Program-made: the position numbers and the translations under genes
Source of the DNA: Couchioplanes caeruleus
Lineage (GTDB): Bacteria > Actinomycetota > Actinomycetes > Mycobacteriales > Micromonosporaceae
Assembly: GCF_003751945.1 (NCBI RefSeq)
Contig: NZ_RJKL01000001.1
Location: 1 to 64,000 of the forward strand
DNA length: 64,000 bases
Direction of reading: 5' to 3'
Part shown: one piece after another, positions 34,738 through 42,798 of the stretch
Position numbering within the stretch: the first letter of the stretch is position 1
How the letters are laid out: each line of letters opens with the position of its first letter
The notes under the pieces: model-generated
Databases searched by the model: none
Seen by the model: the letters and a program-made list of their open reading frames with translations, nothing else
What the model was told of the DNA's origin: nothing

Positions 34738-37700
34738 CTACCCCACCGGCGTGCGGACGTCGCACCCCACGAGCCGTCCGTCGCTCAGCCGATAGGTGGC
34801 GTCCACCCGGTCGAGCCCCTCGGTGCGGTGCGTGAACAGCAGGACCGTGCAGTCCCCGGCGGCGTCGAGCAGGTCGGCCATCAGCGCCGCGGCGCCCGCC
34901 TCGTCGAGACCCTCGGTCGGCTCGTCGAGCAGGAGCAGCCGCGGGCCGGCGAGCACGGCACGGGCGGTGGCGAGCCGGCGCCGCTGCCCGCCGGAGATCG
35001 TGCCGCCGCCGGCACCCAGCCGGGTGTCCAGCCCACCGGGCAGCCCGGCGAGCCATGGTCCCAGACCGACGCGGTCCAGCGCGGCGGTCAGCTCCGGGTC
35101 GGTCGCGGCCGGGTTCGCCAGGCGCAGATTCTCCCGTACGGTCGACGCGAAAACGTGGTCGCTCTCGTCGCCGACGAGCACCGTGGGCGCGGGCCGGCGT
35201 ACCGTTCCCTCCCGCGGGTCGAGCAATCCGGCCAGGACCGCGGCCAGGGTCGACTTGCCGCCGCCGGACGGCCCGAGCACGGCCACCCGCGCGCCCGGCG
35301 GCAGGTCGAGGTCGACGCCGCGCAGCGCCGGGCGGCGGCCGGGGTCCCAGCCCGCGACCAGCCCGCGCACGGTCACTCCGGCGGACTCGGGCGGGGTCTG
35401 CGTGGCCGGCGGGCGTGGGGTCCGGAGCGCGGCCAGGCGGGACCGCGCCCCGGCCGCGCGGCGCCGCGCGATCGCCGCCTCCGGCAGGGTGGCCACCGGC
35501 TCGCCGAGGGCCACGACGGCGAGCAGCAGGACGGCCGCCCACTCCGGTGAGATCCCGCCGGTGCGCTGCAGGACCACCGCCGTTCCCGTGACGGCCAGGC
35601 CCCAGCCCACCAGGCTCAGCGCCGCGGCGGCACCGGCCGCCCGGGCCGCGCGCGCTTCCCGCCGGGCCAGCGCGCGGCTGCGCCGATCGGGTACGTCGAG
35701 GGCCTCCCCGCCCCGCAGGGCCAGCTCCTCGATCCCGTCCACCGTCTCCACGACGGCGTCCCGCAGCTCGGCGCGGGCCCGTCCGGTCGCCGCCTCCGCC
35801 CGGGCGGCGTGCCACGCGGCCAGGGCGGGCGCCGCGACGGCCGAGATCAGCAGGCCCGCCCCGAGCGGCAGCACCACGGCGGGCGCCACCGCGACGGCGG
35901 CGACCGTCGCGACCGCCAGCGTGAGCGCCGCGCTCAGGGCGGGCAACCGACCGCGCAGCAGCCCGTCGGCCCGCGCGTCGACATCGGCGCCGACCCGGGT
36001 GAGCAGGTCGCCGCGCCGCCGGGAACGCGGCCCGGGCACGCGGGGGACGAGATCCGCGTAGACCCGTGAGCGCCACCGGCCGAGCCGTGCGAACGCCACG
36101 TCGTGCGCGACCAGCCGTTCGAGGTAGCGCAGCAGCGGCCGCGCGACGGCGGCACCGCGGACCAGCACCACGGCGGCCGACAGGGTCAGCACCGGCGGCA
36201 GCGTCGCCGCCCGGACCAGCAGCCAGGCCGCGGCGCCGGTGAGCACGAGTCCGGCAAGCCACGCCGCCGCCCCGAGCGCCACCGCCGCCGTGGGCGAGAC
36301 CGCCGCCGTGGGTAGAAGCCACATCTTCCTAGGACGCGCTGCGCCGTGTGAGTCCGGCCGCGGCGCCGGAGCCGACGACACGACCGTGGCCGCGGAGGTG
36401 GAGGTGGATGTGCAGGCCGAGGTGGAGGTGGAAGCAGAGGTAGGGGTGGAAGTGGAGGCGGAGGCGAGGGCGGAAGTAGCGGTGGAGGTCCGGGGCGGCA
36501 GCACGTCGACGACGCGGTCGGCTTCGGCCAGCAGGGCGGGCCGGTGCGCGACCACCAGCACCGCGCATCCCCGGCGCGCCGCGGCTCGTAGCTGTGCGAT
36601 CACCGTTCGCTCGGCCTCCGCGTCGAGGTGCGCCGTCGGCTCGTCCAGCAGCAGCACCACCGGCCGCCGCGCCGCCGCGCGCAACAACGCCGCCAGGGCC
36701 AGACGTTGCCGCTGCCCGGCCGACACCCCCGACCCGTGCTCGCCGAGTACCGTCGCCGGCGTGACCTCGCCGTCGAGCCCGGCCGTGCGCAGCGCCGCGC
36801 GGATCTCCGCCGGGCCGGCGCCGGGGAAGACGTCCGCGACCGTGCGCACGTGCGGCAGCGCCGGCCGCTGAGGCAGGTAGAGCACTCCCGGGCCGGTCAG
36901 CTCCACCCGGCCACCGGCGCCCGGGTGGAGCTCGGCCCGCGCGGTCGGGTGGGCCTGGGCCGGCGTGGTCGGGTGGGGCTGGGCCGGCGTGGCCGGGTGC
37001 AGCCCGGCCAGCACTCGCAGCAGCGTCGTCTTGCCCGCCCCGGACGGCCCGCGCAGCGCGACGATCTCGTGGTCGCGGACGCCCAGAGCGTCGAGGGTGA
37101 GCGCGTCCGAGGTCATGCCCGGATGGCGCACGCGCAGTCGGGAGGAGTACACGCCCGGCCGCTCGCCGTCGCCACCCCGCGCGGGAAGGTAGGCGGCCTC
37201 CTCGCCGCCGAGCATCTCGTCCACGTCGGCGATCACCGCGGTCGCGTCCGCGCTCGCGTGGAACCGGGCCGCGACCTCGCGCAGCGGCCGGTACGCCTCC
37301 GGCGCCAGCAGGATCACCAGCAGCGCCGCGCCGAGGTCCAGGCTGCCGGAGGCCACCCGAAGTCCGGCCTCGACCGCGATGAGTCCGACGGACAGCGTGC
37401 CGAGCAGGTCCAGCGCCGTGGAGGACAGGAACGCCACGCGTAGCACCCGTACCGTCGCGGACCGGTGCCGGTCGGTGAGCTCGCGCACCACCGCGGTCTG
37501 CCGCTGCGCCCGCCCGAAGACCCGCAGCGTCGCGAGGCCGCGCAGGACGTCGAGGAAGTGGCCCGCAAGCTGGGCGTCGGCGGCCCACGCCTGCCGCGCG
37601 CGCCGCTGCGTCGCCCAGCCGATCAGCGCACCCAGCACCGGCACCAGGGGCAGCGTGACTAGGGCGATCACCGCCGACAGCGGGTCCACCACGGCCATCG

Positions 37701-38127
37701 CGACGATCACCAGGGGTGGCAGCACGGCGCCGAGCACCAGCGCGGGCAGATATCCGGTGAACCAGGGCCGCAGGGCGTCGACTCCTCCCGTCAGCGCGGC
37801 CGTGAGCCGGCCGCTGCCGTAGGAGGCGACCCGTGCGGGGCCCCGGCGCAGTGCCGCGTGCAGCGTCGCGCGACGCAGGTCGTCGGTGACGCGGGCGGCG
37901 GTGCGCTGGGCGACGACCTGCTCCGCCCAGACGAGGCCGGCGCGCGCCAGGAAGGCGGCGGCGAGCAGCGGGAGCGCGTCACGGCCGGTGACGATCCGGG
38001 CGAGGGCGACGGCCACCGCGACGGTCGCGGCCGCCTGTCCGGCGCCGAGCAGGGTCATGACCGCGATTCCCGTACGCCCGGAGCGCGCGTGCCGCAGCAG
38101 CCGGGGATCGACCGGGCCCCGCCTCAC
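34738..38127 (-). CDS. cydDC: CydD-CydC fused ABC transporter for cytochrome bd assembly
   Basis: 1129 residues with two complete half-transporters. The CydD half (1-560) has a membrane domain then an ATPase with Walker A GPSGAGKTT, signature SAGQRQRLA, Walker B VLLLDEPTAHLD and H-loop AHR. The CydC half (about 610-1129) has GPSGGGKST, ISGGQRRRLA, LLLLDEPTEGLD and FTHR. The halves are joined by a Ser/Thr/Ala-rich linker (about 560-600). E. coli CydDC, made as two proteins, is needed to mature cytochrome bd and exports thiols or handles heme. GTG 38127 overlaps the cydB stop by 4 nt. Confidence 0.93.
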   Translation of the reverse strand: MRRGPVDPRLLRHARSGRTGIAVMTLLGAGQAAATVAVAVALARIVTGRDALPLLAAAFLARAGLVWAEQVVAQRTAARVTDDLRRATLHAALRRGPARVASYGSGRLTAALTGGVDALRPWFTGYLPALVLGAVLPPLVIVAMAVVDPLSAVIALVTLPLVPVLGALIGWATQRRARQAWAADAQLAGHFLDVLRGLATLRVFGRAQRQTAVVRELTDRHRSATVRVLRVAFLSSTALDLLGTLSVGLIAVEAGLRVASGSLDLGAALLVILLAPEAYRPLREVAARFHASADATAVIADVDEMLGGEEAAYLPARGGDGERPGVYSSRLRVRHPGMTSDALTLDALGVRDHEIVALRGPSGAGKTTLLRVLAGLHPATPAQPHPTTPAQAHPTARAELHPGAGGRVELTGPGVLYLPQRPALPHVRTVADVFPGAGPAEIRAALRTAGLDGEVTPATVLGEHGSGVSAGQRQRLALAALLRAAARRPVVLLLDEPTAHLDAEAERTVIAQLRAAARRGCAVLVVAHRPALLAEADRVVDVLPPRTSTATSALASASTSTPTSASTSTSACTSTSTSAATVVSSAPAPRPDSHGAARPRKMWLLPTAAVSPTAAVALGAAAWLAGLVLTGAAAWLLVRAATLPPVLTLSAAVVLVRGAAVARPLLRYLERLVAHDVAFARLGRWRSRVYADLVPRVPGPRSRRRGDLLTRVGADVDARADGLLRGRLPALSAALTLAVATVAAVAVAPAVVLPLGAGLLISAVAAPALAAWHAARAEAATGRARAELRDAVVETVDGIEELALRGGEALDVPDRRSRALARREARAARAAGAAAALSLVGWGLAVTGTAVVLQRTGGISPEWAAVLLLAVVALGEPVATLPEAAIARRRAAGARSRLAALRTPRPPATQTPPESAGVTVRGLVAGWDPGRRPALRGVDLDLPPGARVAVLGPSGGGKSTLAAVLAGLLDPREGTVRRPAPTVLVGDESDHVFASTVRENLRLANPAATDPELTAALDRVGLGPWLAGLPGGLDTRLGAGGGTISGGQRRRLATARAVLAGPRLLLLDEPTEGLDEAGAAALMADLLDAAGDCTVLLFTHRTEGLDRVDATYRLSDGRLVGCDVRTPVG
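36375..36505. repeat. Degenerate 6-bp repeats encoding the CydD-CydC linker
   Basis: The plus strand reads as repeats of GAGGTG/GCGGAG-like hexamers. On the coding strand they give Ser-Thr and Ser-Ala dipeptides (STSTS, SASTS). The array stays in frame and contains one Cys. It is likely a flexible, slippage-prone linker. Confidence 0.65.
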
Positions 38128-39104
38128 GACGGCACCCGCTCGCTGGCCACCCGCCGGCGGAACACCCAGTACGAGAATGCCTGGTAGACCAGCACTCCCG
38201 GGAGCACGACCGCGCCGGCGACGCTGAGCAGTCGCAGCGCCGGGGCGGTGGCGGCGGCGCCGGTCATGGTCAGTGACCAGGCCGGGTCGAGGGTGCTGCG
38301 CAGCACCACGTCGCCGTGCACGGTGAAGACGGCGACGACGGCGCCCGCGACGCCGACGGCGGTGGCACCGAAGGCGACCAGTTCGCGGCCGTGCCGGGCG
38401 ACGAGCGTGACGCCCAGGCAGAGCACGGCGGCGGCGAGCACGGGCCGCGACAGGCCGAGCATTCCGGCGGCGCCGAGCGCGAGCGTTCCGCCGGCGCCGA
38501 GGCGGACGCTCGCGCGCCGGGCCCGGGCGTGGACCGGGCCGGTGGTGCGCAGTGCGAGGAACGTCGCGCCGAGCAGGACGGCGGCGAAGAGAGCCAGCAC
38601 CGCCCCGGCGAGGGCGGGCCAGGTGGCCAGCGGTGCGAGGCTGCGGGCCGGGCCGCGGCCGGTGACCTCCCCGTCCGCGCCGAGCGCGAGGCCGTGGGTG
38701 AGGACGCCGAGCACCGCGCCCCACAGCGCCACGATGCCTGCCGAACTGAGGGCCAGGGCGGTGTCGCAGCGGCGCCGCCAGCGCGCCCCGTCGCCCTTGC
38801 CGCGGAACTCCAGCGCGACGCCCCGCGCGGCGAGCAGCAGCAACAGGGCGGCCATCGGCAGGTAGAGGCCGGAGAGCAGGGCGGCGTACCAGGCGGGGAA
38901 GGCCGCGAAGGTCACGCCGACGGCGGCGACGAGCCAGACCTCGTTGCCGTCCCAGAAGGGCCCGATCGTACGGACGGCGGCGCCGCGCTCGTGGTCGTCG
39001 CGGCCGAGGACCGGGCCGAGCATGCCGACCCCGAAGTCGAAGCCCTCCAGCACGAAGAACAGCACCCAGCAGAGGACGACGAGCGAGAACCAGGCGGTGA
39101 TCAT
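38124..39104 (-). CDS. cydB: Cytochrome bd oxidase subunit II
   Basis: 326 residues. The N-terminus FSLVVLCWVLFFVLEGFDFGVGML and the following TIGPFWDGNEVWLVAAVGVTFAAFPAWYA are diagnostic of CydB. Eight to nine membrane helices follow, ending YQAFSYWVFRRRV. With CydA it forms a quinol oxidase that reduces O2 to water with high affinity. It starts 13 bp after the cydA stop and overlaps cydDC by 4 nt. Confidence 0.96.
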   Translation of the reverse strand: MITAWFSLVVLCWVLFFVLEGFDFGVGMLGPVLGRDDHERGAAVRTIGPFWDGNEVWLVAAVGVTFAAFPAWYAALLSGLYLPMAALLLLLAARGVALEFRGKGDGARWRRRCDTALALSSAGIVALWGAVLGVLTHGLALGADGEVTGRGPARSLAPLATWPALAGAVLALFAAVLLGATFLALRTTGPVHARARRASVRLGAGGTLALGAAGMLGLSRPVLAAAVLCLGVTLVARHGRELVAFGATAVGVAGAVVAVFTVHGDVVLRSTLDPAWSLTMTGAAATAPALRLLSVAGAVVLPGVLVYQAFSYWVFRRRVASERVPS

Positions 39105-39117
39105 GCCGGTCTCCTCC

Positions 39118-40497
39118 TCAGTAGACGGGGGCCGGCGGCTGCGCGGCCTCGACGGGAGCGGCCCGCGGGGCGAGCGGTTGCCGCGACAGATGGCGGATCA
39201 GGCGCAGCCAGACGGCGGCGAGGATGCCGTAGACGACCGCGAAGCCGATCAGCGAGGCGGCGACCTCGGCGCGGGTGAGGCCGGGGGAGATGCCGTCGGC
39301 GACCCGGGAGATGCCGAACGCGAGCCACGGCTGGCGGGCGGTCTCGGTGAAGATCCAGCCGAAGGAGTTGGCGGCGGCGGGCAGGATCGGCACCAGGGGC
39401 AGCACGCGGGGCAGCAGCGGGTGGCCCGGCCGCCCCTTGCGGGTGCTCCACAGGTAGAAGGCGGCGAGGGCCGCCGCCAGCATGCCGATGCCGATCATGA
39501 GCCGGAAGGACCAGAACGCCACCGGGATCATGGGGATGTAGCTGCCGGGCCCGTACTGGGCGGCGTACTGGGCCTGGAGGTCGTCGATGCCCTGGACCTC
39601 CGCGCCGGGGGAGCCCGCGGCGAGGATCGACAGCAGGCGGGGGATCTCGATGCTGAAGGAGGGCTCGCCGCCGCCGGGGGAGCCGACGGCGAAGAGCGAG
39701 AACGGCGCGCCGGTGGTGGTGGCGTAGAGGGCCTCGGCGGCGGCCATCTTCATCGGCTGCACCTCGGTGATGACCTTGCCGAGGTGATCGCCGGTGAGGG
39801 CGGTGAGCGCGCCGCCGGCGACCGTGAGCCACGCGCCGAGGCGGGCGAGCGTGCGGTGCGCGGGTTCGCCGCCGTGCCGCTGCCGCCACACCCCGATGCC
39901 CAGCAGCAGCGACCCGCCCGCCATCGCGGCGCCCGCGAGCGTGTGCGGGAAGGCGGCGAGATTGACCTCGTTGAACAGCAGCGCGCCGAAGTCGTCGAGG
40001 CGGGCGCGGCCGGTGACCGGGTCGAGCGAGTACGCCACCGGGTTCTGCATGAACGAGTTCGCGGCCAGGATGATGAATGCGGAGAGCACGGTGCCGACGG
40101 CGACGATCACGATGGTGGCGGCGTGCAGGGCGCGGGGCAGCCGGTCCCAGCCGAAGTACCACAGCGCGAGGAACGTGGCCTCGAGGAAGAATGCGAGCAT
40201 GCCCTCGATGGCGAGGGTGGGCCCGAAGACGTCGCCGTAGAAGCGGGCGAAGGCGCTCCAGCCCATGCCGAACTGGAATTCCTGCACCAGCCCGGTGACC
40301 ACGCCCACGGCGAAGGTCACGATCAGCAGCTTGCCGACGAACCGGGTGAGATCGCGATATCGCTCTCTGCCCGTCCGCAGCCAGGCGACCTGGAGCCCGG
40401 CCGCGGTGGCGGCGAGGCTGATCGACATCGGCACGAAGAAGTAGTGGTAGATCGTCACGACCGCGAACTGCAGCCGGGTCAGGTCGAGCACGTCCAC
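39118..40497 (-). CDS. cydA: Cytochrome bd oxidase subunit I
   Basis: 459 residues from GTG 40497 (GAGGGG 9 nt upstream). The N-terminal helix FAVVTIYHYFFVPMSI carries the conserved heme-ligand His; GLVQEFQFGMGWSAFARFYGDVFGPTLAIEGMLAFFLEATFLALWYFGWDRLP layout, NPVAYSLDP and FWSFRLMIGIGML are also diagnostic. The periplasmic Q-loop is of the short type. It oxidises quinol and holds hemes b558, b595 and d. It is divergent from blaI; the gap of 76 bp holds a dense half-site array, suggesting direct BlaI control. Confidence 0.96.
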   Translation of the reverse strand: MDVLDLTRLQFAVVTIYHYFFVPMSISLAATAAGLQVAWLRTGRERYRDLTRFVGKLLIVTFAVGVVTGLVQEFQFGMGWSAFARFYGDVFGPTLAIEGMLAFFLEATFLALWYFGWDRLPRALHAATIVIVAVGTVLSAFIILAANSFMQNPVAYSLDPVTGRARLDDFGALLFNEVNLAAFPHTLAGAAMAGGSLLLGIGVWRQRHGGEPAHRTLARLGAWLTVAGGALTALTGDHLGKVITEVQPMKMAAAEALYATTTGAPFSLFAVGSPGGGEPSFSIEIPRLLSILAAGSPGAEVQGIDDLQAQYAAQYGPGSYIPMIPVAFWSFRLMIGIGMLAAALAAFYLWSTRKGRPGHPLLPRVLPLVPILPAAANSFGWIFTETARQPWLAFGISRVADGISPGLTRAEVAASLIGFAVVYGILAAVWLRLIRHLSRQPLAPRAAPVEAAQPPAPVY

Positions 40498-40510
40498 GCC
40501 GTCATCCCCT

Positions 40511-40566
40511 CTACGACAACTCGTAGTAGATACTACGACCCGTAGTACGACGTCGTGCAGTAGAGT
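40511..40566. promoter_or_regulatory. Phased BlaI-type half-site array between cydA and blaI
   Basis: CTACGA-CAAC-TCGTAG (40511-40526), CGTAGTA-GA-TACTACG (40522-40537) and TACTACG-ACC-CGTAGTA (40531-40547) overlap. The result is alternating CGTAGTA half-sites roughly every 10 bp. ACGACGTCGT (40547-40556) follows. BlaI/MecI repressors bind TACTA/TAGTA dyads of this sort. TAGAGT at 40561-40566 lies 7 nt before the blaI ATG and may be its -10 box. Confidence 0.78.
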
Positions 40567-40573
40567 GGGTCAC

Positions 40574-40942
40574 ATGGCTTTGGGGGACCTCGAACGCGAG
40601 GTCATGCAGCAGTTGTGGGACGCCGGGGAGCCGCTGACCGTGCGCCAGGTGCACGAGCGGCTCAGCCGCTCCCGCGACCTCGCGTACACGACGGTGATGA
40701 CCGTGCTGGACCGGCTCGCCAAGAAGGGCGTGGTCCTGCAGCAGAAGGCCGACCGCGCCTATCGGTATGCGCCCGCGCAGTCGCGCGAGGAGATGACCGC
40801 GGCGCTGATGCTCGACGCGCTCAGCACCGCCCCCGACGGCGTTCGTGACGCGGCCCTGGCCCACTTCGTCGGGCGGATCGACCCGTCCGCGCTGACCGCC
40901 GCGATCGAGGCGGCCCGGAAGGGAACGGCCGCCGGATCGTGA
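40574..40942 (+). CDS. BlaI/MecI/CopY family repressor
   Basis: 122 residues. The winged helix is LGDLEREVMQQLWDAGEPLTVRQVHERLSRSRDLAYTTVMTVLDRLAKKGVV in layout, with the family cleavage/dimer region C-terminal. In beta-lactam systems such repressors are cut after signalling by a membrane M56 protease; here an M56 gene follows directly with a 4-nt overlap. ATG 40574 is preferred over GTG 40565 because of the spacing to a -10-like box. It probably represses itself and cydA. Confidence 0.94.
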   Translation: MALGDLEREVMQQLWDAGEPLTVRQVHERLSRSRDLAYTTVMTVLDRLAKKGVVLQQKADRAYRYAPAQSREEMTAALMLDALSTAPDGVRDAALAHFVGRIDPSALTAAIEAARKGTAAGS

Positions 40943-41862
40943 CCGCGCTGCTGCTCGGCGCCCTGGGCCTGACCCTGTCGCTGGTGGTGCCGGGTGTTCT
41001 CGCCGCGGCGCGCTGGCCGGACCGCGCGCCGGCCGCGGCGGTCGTGCTCTGGCAGAGCATCACCCTGACCGGCATCCTCTGCGCCCTCGGGGTCGTGCTC
41101 GCGGCCCCGCAGGAGCTGGTCCACGCGCTGGGGTCGGGCACGCCGGGCAACGCGGCCGCCCTGATCGCGGCGCTGGGCGTGGCGGCGGTCATCATCATCC
41201 GGCTGCTGGCCTCCCTCGCCGGGGTCACCCACCGCTCGCGCACCCGCCGCGCGCGGCACCGCATGCTCGTGGACCTGCTGGACGACGCCGAGCGCCACGG
41301 CGAGCTGCCCGCCGAGGTGCCGCCCGGCCTGCGGGTGCTCGACGGCCCGCTGCCGTTCGCGTACTGCCTGCCCGGCCGCAGCCCGCGGGTGGTGCTCAGC
41401 GGGGGAGCGCTGCGGATCCTCGACCGCGATCAGGTCGCCGCCGTGATCGCGCACGAGCAGGCGCATCTACGCCACCGCCACGACCTGGTGATGGAGTCGT
41501 TCACCGCCTTCTACCGCGCCGTGCCGCGCCCGCTGCGCAGCCGGGCGCCGCTGGACGCCGTCCACCTGTTGCTGGAGATGGTGGCCGACGATGCCGCCCG
41601 GCGCCGGTGCGGCGCGGAGCCGCTGCGCACGGCCCTGACCGTGCTCGGGGACGCGGTGAGCCCGGACGCCCCCGCCGAGGCACGCGGCGACGCGGAGCAG
41701 GAGCGGCGCCGCAGGGCGGACCGGCTCGCCGGTGCGGACGCTCGGTCGCGGAGCTGGTCAGCGCTCTGCCTGACGATGGCGGCGGGCCTGCTCGTCGTGC
41801 CCACCGTGATCGTGGTGGTGCCGTGGCTGGGCAAGGCCCTGACGGCGTGGCCGTTCCAGTAG
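40939..41862 (+). CDS. M56 family membrane metalloprotease (BlaR1-like without sensor domain)
   Basis: 307 residues from GTG 40939. It has helices near 1-22, 36-56 and 72-95, a cytoplasmic region with the zinc motif HEQAH (172-176) and downstream Glu-rich EMVADDAARRR that supplies the third ligand, and a final helix (about 278-302). There is no C-terminal penicillin-binding domain, so the signal is not obviously a beta-lactam. It is expected to cleave the BlaI protein encoded just upstream. Coupled by GTGA. Confidence 0.92.
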   Translation: MTALLLGALGLTLSLVVPGVLAAARWPDRAPAAAVVLWQSITLTGILCALGVVLAAPQELVHALGSGTPGNAAALIAALGVAAVIIIRLLASLAGVTHRSRTRRARHRMLVDLLDDAERHGELPAEVPPGLRVLDGPLPFAYCLPGRSPRVVLSGGALRILDRDQVAAVIAHEQAHLRHRHDLVMESFTAFYRAVPRPLRSRAPLDAVHLLLEMVADDAARRRCGAEPLRTALTVLGDAVSPDAPAEARGDAEQERRRRADRLAGADARSRSWSALCLTMAAGLLVVPTVIVVVPWLGKALTAWPFQ

Positions 41863-41873
41863 CTTCCACGATC

Positions 41874-42785
41874 ATGAGCGCCGTGCTTCCCGCCAGGTTC
41901 GTCCATAACGTCACCGGAAACTGGGGCCATGCCGGGCGCGCCTGGCTCGCGGAGCTGCCCGGCCTGGTCGTCGCGCTCGCCCGGGAGTGGGACCTCACGG
42001 TCGGTCCGGCGTACCCGCTGAGCTTCAACTGGGTCGCCCCTGTGCGCCGCGCCGACGGCTCCGCCGCGGTGCTCAAGCTGGGCCTGGCCGAGGCCGGCCA
42101 CCTCGCCGCCGAGGCCACCGCCCTCGCCTTCTTCGACGGCCGCGCCGCCGCCCGGCTGCTCGCGTGCGACGACGAGCGCGGCGCCCTGCTGATCGAACGC
42201 CTGGAGCCGGGCACCACGCTGCGTACCCTGGTCCGCCACCACGACGACCGAGCCACCGCCGTCCTCATCGACCTGATGCGCCGACTGCACCGCCCGGCCC
42301 CTGCGGGCCTGGTCCTCAAGGACCTCGCCGCGCGCACCGCCGACTTCGCCGCCTACCTCGACCGCAGCCCCGGCGACGCACCTCTGCCCCGGCGCCTCGT
42401 CACCCAGGCCATGCACCTGTACGGCGACCTGTGCGCCTCGGCCGAGGCGCGTGTCGTCCTGCACGGCGACCTGCACCACGAGAACGTCCTCGCCGCGGGC
42501 AGGGAGCCGTGGCTGGCCATCGACCCGCACGGCGTCGTCGGCGACCCCGCCGCGGAGATCGGCCCGGTCCTCTACAACCCGCTCGACGGCGACGAGCCGA
42601 CGCTGTCGCTGCTGATGCCCCGCGTCGAGCAGTTCGCCGACGGGCTGGGCGTCGCGACCGCACGGGTCGTCGCCTGGGGCTTCGTCCAGGCGGTGCTCTC
42701 GGAGGTGTGGGACGCCGAGGGCGGCGGGACGACCCCGGGCCGGGCGCTGCAGGTCGCGCTCGCCCTGCGGCCGCTGCTGCGCTGA
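41874..42785 (+). CDS. Aminoglycoside 6-phosphotransferase-like kinase
   Basis: 303 residues. The start FVHNVTGNWGHAGRAWLAELP and ALAREWDLTVGPAYPLSFNWV follow the APH(6)/streptomycin-kinase pattern. Catalytic motifs are VVLHGDLHHENVLA and the metal loop AIDPHGVVGDPAAEIGP. Relatives phosphorylate streptomycin or hydroxyurea, but many chromosomal copies have unknown substrates. ATG 41874 is 11 bp after the M56 stop; the gene could ride on the blaI-M56 transcript. Confidence 0.88.
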   Translation: MSAVLPARFVHNVTGNWGHAGRAWLAELPGLVVALAREWDLTVGPAYPLSFNWVAPVRRADGSAAVLKLGLAEAGHLAAEATALAFFDGRAAARLLACDDERGALLIERLEPGTTLRTLVRHHDDRATAVLIDLMRRLHRPAPAGLVLKDLAARTADFAAYLDRSPGDAPLPRRLVTQAMHLYGDLCASAEARVVLHGDLHHENVLAAGREPWLAIDPHGVVGDPAAEIGPVLYNPLDGDEPTLSLLMPRVEQFADGLGVATARVVAWGFVQAVLSEVWDAEGGGTTPGRALQVALALRPLLR

Positions 42786-42798
42786 GAGCGGACCCGGC

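Noticed and set aside
40574..42785. Beta-lactam resistance operon
   Set aside because: The M56 protein lacks a penicillin-binding domain and no beta-lactamase is present; the neighbours are cytochrome bd genes.
41874..42785. Acquired streptomycin resistance gene
   Set aside because: Chromosome-like composition and no mobile context; the substrate is unknown.
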